A stretch of 42,887 nucleotides of DNA from Bordetella parapertussis (GCA_945872335.1 CAMBZS010000005.1:1-42887), one strand, 5' to 3'. Shown: positions 21,028-29,730, counted from the stretch's first letter. Numbers and translations: made by a program. Notes: generated by a model not told the origin, from the sequence alone.

Positions 21028-22423
21028 TTCCACGCTGGCCGATCTGACCGCCGCCGAGCTCGCCGAACAATTTTCGCGGCGCGAGCTCTCGCCAGAGGAG
21101 GTGACGCGCGCGGTGCTCGAGCGGATCGAGGCGTGCGAACCTCGGGTGAACGCCATGTACCGGATCGCACGCGAGTCTGCTCTCGATGCGGCGCGCGAAT
21201 CGGCGCAACGCTGGCAGGCAGGCGTACCGCGTTCGGCTGCCGACGGTATTCCCGTCACGGTCAAGGAGAACTTGTACTCGAGGGGTGACCCGGCACCGCT
21301 TGGTACCGCAGCGGGCAGCCTCGCGCCGCGCCCTGCGGATGCGCCGCCGGTCGCGCGGCTTCGTGAAGCAGGCTGCGTCATCGTCGGAAAGACCACCATG
21401 CCCGACTTCGGCATGCTCTCCTCTGGCCTCTCCTCAATTCATGGCATTACCCGCAACCCGTGGCGCACCGATCTGAATCCGGCGGGCTCCTCCTCGGGCG
21501 CCGCCGCAGCCGCTGCGGCGGGTTACGGGCCCTGGCACCTGGGTACCGACATCGGCGGCTCGATCCGGCTGCCCGCGTTTCACTGCGGCGTATTCGGGCT
21601 CAAGCCCAGCCTGGGTCGGGTACCCATCAACCCGCCGTTTCTGGGGCGCGTGGCCGGCCCGCTGACCCGCACGGTTCATGATGCGGCGCTGCTCATGAAC
21701 GTCATCGCACAGCCCGATGCGCGCGACTTCATGTCGCTGCCTGCCGAGGCCTGTAATTACACGCAGGATCTGGAGCGCATTCAGCTGGCGGGACTTCGCA
21801 TCGGTCTGCTCGAGGATATGGGTACCGGTTGGCCTGCCGAGCCTGCGGTGGTCGACACGGTACGCGATGCGGCGCGCGCGCTCGAGCGGGCTGGGGCGCA
21901 GATTGAGCCGATCCAGAGCTTTCTCAGTGCTGAGATGCTTGACGGTATCCAGCAGTTTTTCGAGGCGCGTTCACACAATGAACTGATGGCGCTCGAATCG
22001 GCCGCGCGCGCGTCCGTGCTGCCCTTCATCGTCGAATGGGCGACCTGGCGCGCGAGCGTGTTCAGTGGCGCCGATGTGATGCGCGCTTACAACCAGATTC
22101 ATGCCATGCGGGAGGCGGCGGTGGCGGCAAGCGAGCCGTTTGACTATCTGCTGATGCCGACCGCGCCGATCGCGCGTTATCCGGCCGAGTATGCATGCCC
22201 TGGCAATGACCCGCACCGGGCGCTCGATCACATCGCTTTCACCGTCGCCTGGAACATGAGCGAGCAGCCTGCGGCGGCGGTCAACTGGCGATTTGATGAC
22301 GAGGGGCTGCCGCTTGGCATTCAGCTGGTTGGGCGCCGGTTTGACGACCGGGCGGTGTTGCGGCTTGCCCGGGGGATCGAGATGCTGCGTCCAGCGCAGC
22401 AGCCCTGGCCGCCAGTTCGCTAG
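21020..22423 (+). CDS. Amidase signature family enzyme
   Basis: Cytoplasmic amide hydrolase of 467 residues. The Ser-cisSer-Lys triad region is intact: K82 in 'IPVTVKENLYSRG', the Ser run in 'NPAGSSSGAAAAAAAG' (157-159) and the nucleophile S181 in 'GTDIGGSIRLPAF'. It is the size of stand-alone amidases. GatA, the glutamyl-tRNA amidotransferase subunit, shares the fold, but no gatB or gatC is adjacent. Substrate is not predictable. A strong GGAGG precedes ATG 21020, which overlaps the acyltransferase stop, so the two genes are co-transcribed; whether they act together is unclear. Confidence 0.88.
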   Translation: MADSTLADLTAAELAEQFSRRELSPEEVTRAVLERIEACEPRVNAMYRIARESALDAARESAQRWQAGVPRSAADGIPVTVKENLYSRGDPAPLGTAAGSLAPRPADAPPVARLREAGCVIVGKTTMPDFGMLSSGLSSIHGITRNPWRTDLNPAGSSSGAAAAAAAGYGPWHLGTDIGGSIRLPAFHCGVFGLKPSLGRVPINPPFLGRVAGPLTRTVHDAALLMNVIAQPDARDFMSLPAEACNYTQDLERIQLAGLRIGLLEDMGTGWPAEPAVVDTVRDAARALERAGAQIEPIQSFLSAEMLDGIQQFFEARSHNELMALESAARASVLPFIVEWATWRASVFSGADVMRAYNQIHAMREAAVAASEPFDYLLMPTAPIARYPAEYACPGNDPHRALDHIAFTVAWNMSEQPAAAVNWRFDDEGLPLGIQLVGRRFDDRAVLRLARGIEMLRPAQQPWPPVR

Positions 22424-22434
22424 CCGGTGCGCGC

Positions 22435-22905
22435 TCAGCCGGGCTCGGCGTTGCGGCAGCGGCAAAGCGACATGCTTTTGGAACTCATCACGACTTCGTC
22501 GTTCTGGTTGAGGCATTCCTGCTGCACCAGTAGGATGCCTCGATCGGGTTTGCTCTGCGAGCGGCGTGCTTCAATGACGGCCACCCTGACGCGCAGCGTG
22601 TCGCCAGGCCGAACGGGGCGGATCCAGCGCAGTTCATCGAGTCCGGGCGAGCCCATGCTGGAGGCGGGCGAGAGAAAGTGGTCAACCAGCATGCGCATCA
22701 TGATCGCGCCCGTCATCCAGCCGCTTGCGATCAATCCGCCATATAACGACCCCGCAGCAGCCTGCGGATCGGTGTGAAAAGGTTGTGGGTCATAGCGCTG
22801 GGCAAATTCAACGATCTCTTCAGCGCTCACCGTGTGTGAACCGAACTCGTGCACTTCGCCAGGCACGTAGTCTTCGAAGTAGCGGTCTTTCAGGGACATC
22901 GGCAT
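22435..22905 (-). CDS. MaoC-like hot-dog dehydratase
   Basis: R-specific enoyl-CoA hydratase-like protein of 156 residues. The hydratase-2 catalytic pattern Asp-(x4)-His is visible in 'RYDPQPFHTDP' (D39, H44), followed by 'GGLIASGWMTGAIMMRM' and the second hot-dog strand region 'RPVRPGDTLRVRVAVIEARRS'. Likely acts on acyl-CoA thioesters; the substrate chain is unknown. ATG 22905 has AGGAGG at good spacing; the long upstream extension of this frame runs through the oppositely oriented S4-protein gene and is not real. It converges on the amidase gene. Confidence 0.87.
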   Translation of the reverse strand: MPMSLKDRYFEDYVPGEVHEFGSHTVSAEEIVEFAQRYDPQPFHTDPQAAAGSLYGGLIASGWMTGAIMMRMLVDHFLSPASSMGSPGLDELRWIRPVRPGDTLRVRVAVIEARRSQSKPDRGILLVQQECLNQNDEVVMSSKSMSLCRCRNAEPG

Positions 22906-22947
22906 CGTGGTCCTCCTGGGCTGCCTAAAATAACCCAATTCACATGT

Positions 22948-22964
22948 CGCGGTGATGAACCGCG
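22948..22964. promoter_or_regulatory. Inverted repeat in the maoC / S4-gene divergent promoter region
   Basis: CGCGGT (22948-22953) and ACCGCG (22959-22964) form a perfect 6-bp inverted repeat with a 5-bp spacer in the 84-bp gap between two divergent genes. It could be an operator or a leader hairpin of the S4 gene. Confidence 0.35.
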
Positions 22965-22989
22965 TCGATTCTTCAGGGAGTGCTTTCCG

Positions 22990-23421
22990 GTGGGGCGACT
23001 TTCGCAGGAACAACCGAGCCACACGCCCGTCACGATTCGTCTTGACAAGTGGTTGTGGGCAGCACGGTTCTTCAAGACCCGAGGTCTGGCACAACAGGCG
23101 ATTGAAGCCGGTCGCGTTCTGGTCGACGGGGAGCGCGTGAAGGTGGCACGAGCGCTTCGCGCAGGCGAGGGCGTGACAGTTCGAGTTGGTGATCAGGAGC
23201 AGTGCGTTGAAGTGCTCGTGCTGTCGGAGCAGCGTGGACCCGCGACGGCAGCCCGGACGCTTTATCGCGAGACGCCCGAGTCCTTGGCAAAGCGCGAAGC
23301 ACTTGCCCTGCAGCGAAGGCTTGCGCCTGAGCCCGCGTGGGCGATCGAACAGGGCCGGCCCACCAAGCGCGACCGGCGGGAGATGGAACGCTTTCAGGGT
23401 GGGGGATATTCCGATGAATGA
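22990..23421 (+). CDS. hslR: S4-domain RNA-binding protein, Hsp15-like
   Basis: Ribosome-associated protein of about 143 residues. The S4 domain is at the N-terminus ('IRLDKWLWAARFFKTR', 'AGRVLVDGERVK'), followed by a basic C-terminal tail ('RPTKRDRREMERF'), the Hsp15 plan. In E. coli Hsp15 binds the free 50S subunit carrying a stalled peptidyl-tRNA; function here is by homology. The start GTG 22990 has GGGAG nine bases upstream and gives a family-sized protein. The stop lies within the start region of the next gene, so translation is coupled. Confidence 0.88.
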   Translation: MGRLSQEQPSHTPVTIRLDKWLWAARFFKTRGLAQQAIEAGRVLVDGERVKVARALRAGEGVTVRVGDQEQCVEVLVLSEQRGPATAARTLYRETPESLAKREALALQRRLAPEPAWAIEQGRPTKRDRREMERFQGGGYSDE

Positions 23422-24061
23422 GCGATCAACGGGACAGCGTCGGATGCTGCTTCTCCATGGCGCGACGCTCCTGGTCGGTCTGGCGGCGGGGGGTGTGGGC
23501 GCGGGTTTGCCTCGCACTGCAATGGCGCAGGGCGCGCCTGCCGCCGTGCAACGGGTGACGGTGAAGGAGGCGGCCCAGCAACTGGCAGGCGGTGGCTGGA
23601 TCCTGATGATGCGCCACGAACAGACCGTCCCTGGCGTGGGCGATCCGCCCAACTTCAGCCTCGACGACTGCGCCACGCAGCGCAATCTGTCTGATGCCGG
23701 GCGTGCCCGGGCCCGACGTGCGGGCGAGGCGATGCGGGCAGCGGGTCTGGTGCCGGCGGTGGTTCGGGCCGGTCGCTGGTGCCGGGTGCGAGAGACTGCC
23801 GAGCTCGCATTCGGACGTTTCGAGACCTGGACTGCGCTCGATTCCTTCTTCGGTCAACCGGAGCGGGCGGGCGCGCATCGCGAGCGGGTGATCGACTTCG
23901 CGCGGTCCTACACCGGCTCGGGGAACGCCATGCTGGTCACCCATCAGGTGAACATCACGGGTGCGCTCGAGGTCTATCCCGAGATGGGCGAGGTCATCGC
24001 CGCGCGTGTTGAGCAGGGGACCCTGCGCGCGCGGCTGCGCTTCATGCCGGGGGCAGATTAA
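23414..24061 (+). CDS. Exported histidine phosphatase family protein
   Basis: Protein of 215 residues with a signal peptide: 'GQRRMLLLHGATLLVG' carries an Arg pair followed by a hydrophobic run, with likely cleavage after 'RTAMAQG'. The phosphatase core starts with 'WILMMRHEQTVPG', where the catalytic motif is RHE (67-69) rather than the common RHG. 'FSLDDCATQRNLSDAGR', 'RWCRVRETAELAFG' and the second His (H177, 'LVTHQVNITG') are present, so the catalytic pocket looks intact. This matches a periplasmic subgroup found in many proteobacteria, of unknown substrate. It overlaps the S4 gene by 8 bases. Confidence 0.82.
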   Translation: MNERSTGQRRMLLLHGATLLVGLAAGGVGAGLPRTAMAQGAPAAVQRVTVKEAAQQLAGGGWILMMRHEQTVPGVGDPPNFSLDDCATQRNLSDAGRARARRAGEAMRAAGLVPAVVRAGRWCRVRETAELAFGRFETWTALDSFFGQPERAGAHRERVIDFARSYTGSGNAMLVTHQVNITGALEVYPEMGEVIAARVEQGTLRARLRFMPGAD

Positions 24062-24069
24062 TCGGGGCG

Positions 24070-24091
24070 GATCAGCGACCGATCAGCGACT
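24070..24091. repeat. 11-bp tandem duplication over a stop codon
   Basis: GATCAGCGACC (24070-24080) is followed directly by GATCAGCGACT (24081-24091). The first copy contains the stop of the small membrane protein gene; the copies change its C-terminal codons. One of several gene-end duplications in the window. Confidence 0.7.
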
Positions 24092-24395
24092 TGTCCCGGT
24101 GCTTGCGATCGTCGTCTGACTGAAGCAGCGAAGGCGGAGGCCGGCAGTCGGACGCAAGCAGCCAGGTGATGCCACAGCCGATCGTCATCAGTGCCCAGAA
24201 GAGGAAAAAGCCTGCTGTGTAGGCCGCCTCGCGGCTGTCGGCCAGGTGAACGCCGACCACCACCAGCTCCTGCGGATCGATCATCGAAAAAAATATACCT
24301 TCGGCAAGCCCTGCCACCAGAAAGGCAGGCCAGAGGACCTGCATCATGAAGCGGCCAAAGCGACGGTCGCCGATCGGTTTCGGTTCGTCGTTCAT
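24072..24395 (-). CDS. Small two-helix membrane protein at the end of the cco cluster
   Basis: Protein of 107 residues that I do not recognise as a named family. Two hydrophobic segments (about 17-40 and 60-82) flank a short loop with 'SMIDPQELVVVG'; both ends are polar and the C-terminus is charged ('SDDDRKHRDKSL'). A strong GGAGGAG precedes ATG 24395. It follows ccoH by 34 bases on the same strand, so it is probably co-transcribed with the cbb3 genes. An accessory role in oxidase assembly is a guess from position only. Confidence 0.75.
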   Translation of the reverse strand: MNDEPKPIGDRRFGRFMMQVLWPAFLVAGLAEGIFFSMIDPQELVVVGVHLADSREAAYTAGFFLFWALMTIGCGITWLLASDCRPPPSLLQSDDDRKHRDKSLIGR

Positions 24396-24429
24396 GGGGT
24401 CTCCTCCTGCGGGTGTATGGTCGCCTGGC

Positions 24430-24981
24430 TCAGGAGCCAGCGGGCCTGCGCTGGACTGGTGTATGCACCGCGGTATCGGGTGTGAGGTCGATCGGTACGG
24501 CAAAGCTCGAGACTGCAGCGAGCAGCCGCCACTGCCCGGCCCCATCGTCGATCTGCACCTGCCAGCGACCATCAGCGGGCACGGCAAACGCGCCCAGCCA
24601 GCGACCGTCGGCGCTTCGCTGTAGCCACAGCTGATGGTCGAGTTCGGCGCGCGTGGCGTGAATCAGGTGAACACGGACCGCGTCGGGCAAGAGGGTGGCC
24701 TCGCTCGCTGCGCTGAGGGTGAGCGCAGCACGCTGGACGGCCGCGTCAGCCGTCAGCCTCGCGCGCAGGCCCAGTTCGGCAGAGCGCTGATCGCGGGCCA
24801 GCGTCTGATTGATCGCCTTACCCTGCTTGTAGTAGTCATCCACCACCAGGGAGTTGTTGCTGTGTGCAGCCATCCACCACGTGAACCCGCCAGCGATGAT
24901 GGCCGCAAACGGCGCAGCCAGCAGCAGCCACGGTTCGGGGTGGCGGAACCAGGGCTTGCTGGTGGCGAGTGACGGAGTCAT
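24430..24981 (-). CDS. ccoH: cbb3 oxidase assembly protein CcoH (FixH family)
   Basis: Single-helix membrane protein of 183 residues needed for cbb3 assembly or stability. The helix is at about 18-38 ('WLLLAAPFAAIIAGG'), followed by the FixH hallmark 'VVDDYYKQGKAINQ' and a periplasmic beta-rich domain ending in 'GRWQVQIDDGAGQW'. ATG 24981 gives the standard N-terminus; the frame is open further upstream into ccoG. It follows ccoG by 19 bases. Confidence 0.9.
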   Translation of the reverse strand: MTPSLATSKPWFRHPEPWLLLAAPFAAIIAGGFTWWMAAHSNNSLVVDDYYKQGKAINQTLARDQRSAELGLRARLTADAAVQRAALTLSAASEATLLPDAVRVHLIHATRAELDHQLWLQRSADGRWLGAFAVPADGRWQVQIDDGAGQWRLLAAVSSFAVPIDLTPDTAVHTPVQRRPAGS

Positions 24982-25000
24982 GCATGGGCCTCGTTCAGGG

Positions 25001-26419
25001 TCAGCGGGGAATGAGGAAGGTTGATCGGGCGACGACGGTGTGGCCGGGGGAATCGACAGCCTCGACTTCAAAGCGGATCGGATGGGCGCCGGGTTGACCG
25101 AGTCCCGGCGCGAGGCGAACGCTGAGCGGTACGCGGCGCACCGCCGCACCGTCGACCTCGAACAGGGTTAGACCCGAAAGCCCGATGCCCTCGATGCCGG
25201 ATACCGCGACCCGGAAGCGGCGCGGCGACTCGGACGAATTCATGATCTGTAGCCCGAAGCTGTTTTCGATCACACCGTCGTCAACGATCCGGCTCAACAT
25301 TCGGTCGCGAATGATGTCGGCCTTGAATGGTGAGCGAACTGCGAGCGCGATACCGAGTGTGATCACGACGAGCCCGAGGATGGTTGAATAGATCACGACG
25401 CGCGGGCGGAGTACCCGGCGCCATATGGCTGTGCGGTCAAGCCCGGACTCGAGCGCCCGCGTGGTGGTGTAGCGGATCAGGCCACGCGGGTAGTCCATGC
25501 GGTCCATCACCTGATTGCAGCTGTCGATACAGGCGGCGCACCCTATGCATTCGTATTGCAGCCCCTTGCGGATGTCGATACCGGTCGGGCACACCTCGAC
25601 ACAGATGCCGCAGTCGACGCAGCTGCCCAGCCCCAGCGCCTTGGGGTCGGCCTTGCGGGGGCGCGAGCCGCGAGGCTCACCGCGAGCCGCGTCATAGGTA
25701 ATGATGAGCGTATCGCGATCAAACATCGCGCTCTGAAACCGTGCGTAGGGACACATGTATTTGCAGACCTGCTCCCGCATGAAGCCCGCATTGCCCCACG
25801 TGGCAAACGAGTAGAACAGCACCCAGAACCATTCCCAGCCGCTCAGATCGAGCGCAGCCAGGTTGCCGATGAGGGTTCGGATCGGTGTGAAGTAGCCAAC
25901 GAAGGTGATGCCGGTCCAGAGTGCAACGACCACCCATGCGAGATGACGGCTGCCGCGGCGCGCGATCTTCTGCAGGGTCCAGGGACTGCCGTCGAGCTTG
26001 ATTCGCGCATTGCGGTCGCCCTCAATCGCGCGCTCTATCCACATGAACAGTTCGGTGTAGACGGTCTGCGGGCAGGCATATCCGCACCAGAGCCGTCCCG
26101 CGACCGCGGTGAACAGGAACAGGGACAGGGCCGAGACGATCAGCAGACCCGTGAGGTAGATGAAGTCCTGCGGATAGAGAACAAGCCCGAAAATGAAGAA
26201 GCGCCGGTCCTCCAGGGCGAACAGCACGGCGGGCCGGTCGCCCCAGGAGAGCCACGGCAGGCCGTAGAAGAGGAGTTGCGTTGCCCACACGAGTGCCCAG
26301 CGCCACGCGGCGAACCAGCCGGTGACCGCGCGCGGATGGATGCGTTTGCGGACCTCAAAGAGCGCGTGCTCGGCATCTGGCTGGCCGGGCTGCGTAACGG
26401 GAGCTAAAGGATCACGCAC
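25001..26419 (-). CDS. ccoG: cbb3 oxidase accessory iron-sulfur protein CcoG (FixG/RdxA)
   Basis: Membrane protein of 472 residues implicated in copper(II) reduction during CuB insertion into cbb3. About five helices; cysteines near the membrane in 'WCGYACP' (111-117) and 'CKYMCP' (219-224); two ferredoxin-type 4Fe-4S sites at C267, C270, C273, C277 ('CVDCGICVEVCPTGID') and C291, C294, C297, C301 ('CIGCAACIDSC'). A periplasmic immunoglobulin-like C-terminal domain follows the last helix. It lies between ccoP and ccoH as in most cco operons. Confidence 0.95.
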   Translation of the reverse strand: MRDPLAPVTQPGQPDAEHALFEVRKRIHPRAVTGWFAAWRWALVWATQLLFYGLPWLSWGDRPAVLFALEDRRFFIFGLVLYPQDFIYLTGLLIVSALSLFLFTAVAGRLWCGYACPQTVYTELFMWIERAIEGDRNARIKLDGSPWTLQKIARRGSRHLAWVVVALWTGITFVGYFTPIRTLIGNLAALDLSGWEWFWVLFYSFATWGNAGFMREQVCKYMCPYARFQSAMFDRDTLIITYDAARGEPRGSRPRKADPKALGLGSCVDCGICVEVCPTGIDIRKGLQYECIGCAACIDSCNQVMDRMDYPRGLIRYTTTRALESGLDRTAIWRRVLRPRVVIYSTILGLVVITLGIALAVRSPFKADIIRDRMLSRIVDDGVIENSFGLQIMNSSESPRRFRVAVSGIEGIGLSGLTLFEVDGAAVRRVPLSVRLAPGLGQPGAHPIRFEVEAVDSPGHTVVARSTFLIPR

Positions 26420-26443
26420 GAACGTTTCGCCTGGGCCAGTTGT

Positions 26444-27361
26444 TCAGGGCTTGTGTGCCGCGGCGCTGCGAGACAGTCCCCAGACATAGGCGGCAAGCAG
26501 GTGAACCTTGCCTTCGCCGAGCGATTCCCTGAACGCCGGCATTTGCCCGCCTCGGCCCTTGTTGATGGACTCGACCACCGCAGCCACCCCGCCGCCATGC
26601 AGCCAGATTCGGTCGGCAAGGTTGGGTGCACCCAGCGCGGTATTGCCCTTACCCTCGGCGCCATGGCAGGCTGCGCACACTTCGAACCGTGGCTTACCCA
26701 GTGCGGCCTTGGTGGCGTCATGTCCGCCGCCTGAAAGTGACATCACATAGTGCGCAAGATTTTCCACGTCGGCGGAGGATCCGACCGCCTGCGCCATGGG
26801 TGGCATCATGCCCTGCCGACCCTCGAGAATAGTGGTCCTGATGGCAACGGGCTCGCCCCCCCACAGCCAGTCCGTGTCGGTAAGATTGGGATAACCCTTT
26901 GCACCGCGCGCGTCGGCGCCATGACACTGCACGCAGTAGGTGAGATAGAGCCGCTCACCGATGCCGCTTGCCTGCGGGTCTGCCGCCACCTGCGCCAAGT
27001 CCTGCGACAGAAACTTCGCGTAGAGCGGATCGGTCACGGCATTGAACTGCTTGACCTCGCGCTCGTACTGATCGGCCTGCGACCAGCCGAGCGAGCCGGC
27101 GTTTGTGCCCAAGCCCGGATAGAGCCAGAGATAGCCGAGCCCGAAGATGATCGTGAGCACGAAGAGGCCCAGCCACCAGCGCGGCAGCGGGTTGTTGAGC
27201 TCCTCTAGGTCTTCGTCCCAGGTGTGGCCGGTGGTACCCACCTGCTGCCCTGGCGCCTTGCCGCGCGCCATCGTGAGTGCAAGCCACAGGCAGAACACGA
27301 TAGACACGATCGTGACGATCGAAATGTAGGGACCCCAGCCCGAGCCGATGAAATCAGCCAT
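26444..27361 (-). CDS. ccoP: cbb3 oxidase subunit III CcoP, diheme cytochrome c
   Basis: Membrane-anchored diheme cytochrome of 305 residues that receives electrons from periplasmic cytochromes. Two N-terminal helices (about 11-31 and 63-82) flank the conserved 'EDLEELNNPLPRWWLGLF' region. Heme sites are CVQCH (143-147) and CAACH (229-233). It lies 32 bases after ccoQ. Confidence 0.97.
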   Translation of the reverse strand: MADFIGSGWGPYISIVTIVSIVFCLWLALTMARGKAPGQQVGTTGHTWDEDLEELNNPLPRWWLGLFVLTIIFGLGYLWLYPGLGTNAGSLGWSQADQYEREVKQFNAVTDPLYAKFLSQDLAQVAADPQASGIGERLYLTYCVQCHGADARGAKGYPNLTDTDWLWGGEPVAIRTTILEGRQGMMPPMAQAVGSSADVENLAHYVMSLSGGGHDATKAALGKPRFEVCAACHGAEGKGNTALGAPNLADRIWLHGGGVAAVVESINKGRGGQMPAFRESLGEGKVHLLAAYVWGLSRSAAAHKP

Positions 27362-27393
27362 TGTTCAGTTCCTCCGGTTTGATGGGCGCCGCA

Positions 27394-27534
27394 TCAGTCA
27401 CGATCGGCAAACGGGATCTGCGCGGCGTCTTCGAAGCGCGAGCGCTGCGCCCGACTCCAGGCCCAGCCCACGATGCCGGCAAAAATGGCAAGGCTTACAG
27501 CGGCGACGACGCCGCGCAGGGTGTTGATATCCAT
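27394..27534 (-). CDS. ccoQ: cbb3 oxidase small subunit CcoQ
   Basis: Short gene encoding 46 residues. Its sequence begins MDINTLRGVVAAVSLAIF, continues with a single hydrophobic helix to 'GIVGWAWSR' and ends in an acidic/basic tail 'FEDAAQIPFADRD'. 'FEDAAQIPF' is the CcoQ/FixQ signature. CcoQ stabilises the interaction of CcoP with the CcoNO core. GGAG lies 5 bases before the ATG. Position between ccoO and ccoP is canonical. Confidence 0.95.
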   Translation of the reverse strand: MDINTLRGVVAAVSLAIFAGIVGWAWSRAQRSRFEDAAQIPFADRD

Positions 27535-27551
27535 GGAGGCTCCGTGGCGGG

Positions 27552-28169
27552 CTAGCGGGCGCTGCGGATCGCAGTGCCGAGGCCCTGCAGATAGGCGATC
27601 AGCGCATCAAGTTCTGAACGGTCCTTGAGCATTGCAGGTGCCTTTGCAATGTCTTCGTCGGAATAGGGGTGACCAAGCGTTCGTAGCGCCATCATTTTTT
27701 TCCTGATCATGCCGTCGTCGGCGGGCGTACGCGCGAGCCATGGATAACCGGGCATATTCGACTCGGGCACCAGATCACGCGGGTTGGTCATGTGCACGCG
27801 ATGCCATTCATCGCTATAGCGTCCACCCACCCGCGCGAGATCGGGGCCGGTGCGCTTGCTGCCCCACTGGAACGGTCGGTCATAGACGAACTCGCCTGCA
27901 ACCGAGTAGTGACCATAGCGCTCGGTTTCGGCGCGAAACGGCCGGATCATCTGAGAATGACAGTTGTAGCAGCCCTCGCGAACATAGATGTCGCGGCCGG
28001 TGAGCGCGAGCGCATCGTAGGGTTTGAGGCCCGCGACTGGCTCGGTGGTGGATTTCTGAAAAAAGAGCGGCACGATCTCCACCAACCCGCCAAAGCTGAT
28101 CGCAACAATGATCAATACGATCATCAGAGGCAGGTTCTTCTCGATTTTTGCGTGGCTGAAGGCACTCAT
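27552..28169 (-). CDS. ccoO: cbb3 oxidase subunit II CcoO, monoheme cytochrome c
   Basis: Membrane-anchored cytochrome of 205 residues with one helix (about 14-36) and a single heme site CYNCH (67-71) in '[17 protein letters not shown]', diagnostic for CcoO. The distal Met lies in '[11 protein letters not shown]'. It passes electrons from CcoP to the CcoN active site. ATG 28169 gives the standard N-terminus and has GAGG upstream; the gene begins 13 bases after ccoN. Confidence 0.97.
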   Translation of the reverse strand: MSAFSHAKIEKNLPLMIVLIIVAISFGGLVEIVPLFFQKSTTEPVAGLKPYDALALTGRDIYVREGCYNCHSQMIRPFRAETERYGHYSVAGEFVYDRPFQWGSKRTGPDLARVGGRYSDEWHRVHMTNPRDLVPESNMPGYPWLARTPADDGMIRKKMMALRTLGHPYSDEDIAKAPAMLKDRSELDALIAYLQGLGTAIRSAR

Positions 28170-28182
28170 CGGCAGGTCCTCT

Positions 28183-29622
28183 TCAGGCTTGGGCGGCAAG
28201 CGTTGCGGGAATGCGGGCATCAACAGGCTTGGCACCGCGTATCGTCATCAGCATGTTGTAGAGCATCAGGGTGATGCCGGCCAGGTAGAGAAGACCGCCC
28301 AGTACACGCAGCGTCCAGTACGGGTACGACGCCTTTACCGCTTCGACGAAGGCGTAGGTGAGCGTGCCGTCGGGGTTGGTCGCGCGCCACATCAGGCCCT
28401 GCGTCACGCCCGAGACCCAGAGGGCGGCGATGTAGAGCACGATCCCGACGGTGGCTACCCAGAAGTGCACCTCGATCAATCGTGTGCTGTACATCTGTGT
28501 GCGGCCGTAGAGGCGCGGCAGGAGGTAATAGATCGCCCCCATCGAGATGAAGCCCACCCAGCCAAGCGCGCCGGAGTGCACATGCCCAATGGTCCAGTCG
28601 GTGTAGTGCGAGAGCGCATTCACCGTCTTGATCGACATCATTGGACCCTCGAAGGTCGACATGCCGTAGAAGGACAGCGACACCACGAGAAACTTGAGGA
28701 TGGGGTCTTGACGCAACTTGTACCACGCGCCCGACAGCGTCATGATGCCGTTGATCATGCCGCCCCACGAGGGCGCAAGCAGAATCAGCGAAAACACCAT
28801 GCCAAGCGACTGTGCCCAGTCGGGAAGCGCCGTGTAGTGGAGATGGTGCGGGCCCGCCCACATGTAGGTGAAGATGAGCGCCCAGAAATGCACGACCGAG
28901 AGTCGGTATGAATACACCGGTCGCTCGGCCTGCTTCGGAATGAAGTAATACATGATCCCGAGAAAGCCGGCGGTCAGGAAAAAGCCCACTGCGTTATGGC
29001 CGTACCACCACTGGATCATGGCGTCCTGTACGCCGGCGTAGGCGGAGTACGACTTGGTGAGTGATACTGGTAGCGCTGCACTGTTTACGATGTGGAGCAC
29101 GGCCACCGTGATGATGAAAGCACCGAAGAACCAGTTCGCGACATAGATGTGGGGGGTCTTGCGCTTGAAGATGGTGCCGAAGAAAACGACCGCGTAGGAC
29201 ACCCACACCGCAGCGATCAGCAAATCGATCGGCCACTCGAGTTCAGCGTATTCCTTGCCGCTGGTGATGCCAAGCGGCAGCGTCACGGCGGCCAGTACGA
29301 TCACCAGCTGCCAGCCCCAGAAGGTGAAGGCGGCGAGCCCGGGCGAAAAGAGCGGGACATGGCAAGTACGCTGAACCACGTAGTAGGAGGTGGCGAAAAG
29401 CGCGCACCCGCCAAACGCAAAAATCACTGCGTTGGTGTGCAGTGGCCGCAGGCGGCCGTAGCTCAGCCACGCAAGGTCAAAGTTGAGTTCGGGCCAGGCA
29501 AGCTGAAGAGCGATCCAGACGCCCACCAGCATGCCGACAAACCCCCAGATCACCGTCATGATCGTGAACTGCCGCACCACCTTGTAGTGATAGTGGTCGT
29601 GGGCTGTTGTGCTTGCCGTCAT
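28183..29622 (-). CDS. ccoN: cbb3-type cytochrome c oxidase subunit I CcoN
   Basis: Catalytic subunit of 479 residues with about twelve helices, carrying heme b, heme b3 and CuB. Conserved histidines are in '[14 protein letters not shown]', '[16 protein letters not shown]', '[13 protein letters not shown]' and '[14 protein letters not shown]'; the cross-linked Tyr of cbb3 oxidases is expected in '[13 protein letters not shown]'. High-affinity O2 reduction, proton pumping, used at low oxygen. ATG 29622 has GGGGG upstream, and a promoter with an FNR-like site lies in the gap to ccoS. Confidence 0.97.
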   Translation of the reverse strand: MTASTTAHDHYHYKVVRQFTIMTVIWGFVGMLVGVWIALQLAWPELNFDLAWLSYGRLRPLHTNAVIFAFGGCALFATSYYVVQRTCHVPLFSPGLAAFTFWGWQLVIVLAAVTLPLGITSGKEYAELEWPIDLLIAAVWVSYAVVFFGTIFKRKTPHIYVANWFFGAFIITVAVLHIVNSAALPVSLTKSYSAYAGVQDAMIQWWYGHNAVGFFLTAGFLGIMYYFIPKQAERPVYSYRLSVVHFWALIFTYMWAGPHHLHYTALPDWAQSLGMVFSLILLAPSWGGMINGIMTLSGAWYKLRQDPILKFLVVSLSFYGMSTFEGPMMSIKTVNALSHYTDWTIGHVHSGALGWVGFISMGAIYYLLPRLYGRTQMYSTRLIEVHFWVATVGIVLYIAALWVSGVTQGLMWRATNPDGTLTYAFVEAVKASYPYWTLRVLGGLLYLAGITLMLYNMLMTIRGAKPVDARIPATLAAQA

Positions 29623-29646
29623 CGGAACCCCCTGTCGATTGGGGTG

Positions 29647-29688
29647 ATTATTGAAAGCTTCCGGCGAACAGGTGTTGCGCTGCGTCAA
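29647..29688 (-). promoter_or_regulatory. FNR/ANR-type class II promoter of ccoNOQP
   Basis: Read as TTGCG-CTGC-GTCAA at 29675-29688 on the plus strand, the site matches the ANR-type box TTGAT-N4-GTCAA at 8 of 10 fixed positions. On the minus strand AATAAT (29652-29647) matches TATAAT at 5 of 6. If transcription begins at 29640, seven bases after this -10, the box centre (29681.5) falls exactly at -41.5, the class II position for FNR-family activators. That leaves an 18-nt leader before ccoN. Oxygen control of cbb3 genes by FNR/ANR is well established; the regulator itself is not in this window. Confidence 0.6.
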
Positions 29689-29730
29689 GGACGGTGAATC
29701 CGCCGACATCTGCGTCGTCTCGATCAGACG

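Noticed and set aside
21020-22423. Amidase read as GatA of the tRNA amidotransferase
   Set aside because: No gatB or gatC lies nearby and the gene is coupled to an acyltransferase gene, so a stand-alone amidase is the safer call.
22422-22450. Tandem duplication at the amidase/MaoC convergent stop codons
   Set aside because: Only AGCCGG is clearly shared between the two possible units, too little to count with the other gene-end repeats.
22906-23685. N-terminal extension of the MaoC-like protein
   Set aside because: The frame is open but lies antisense to the S4-protein and phosphatase genes, and a strong ribosome-binding site marks ATG 22905.
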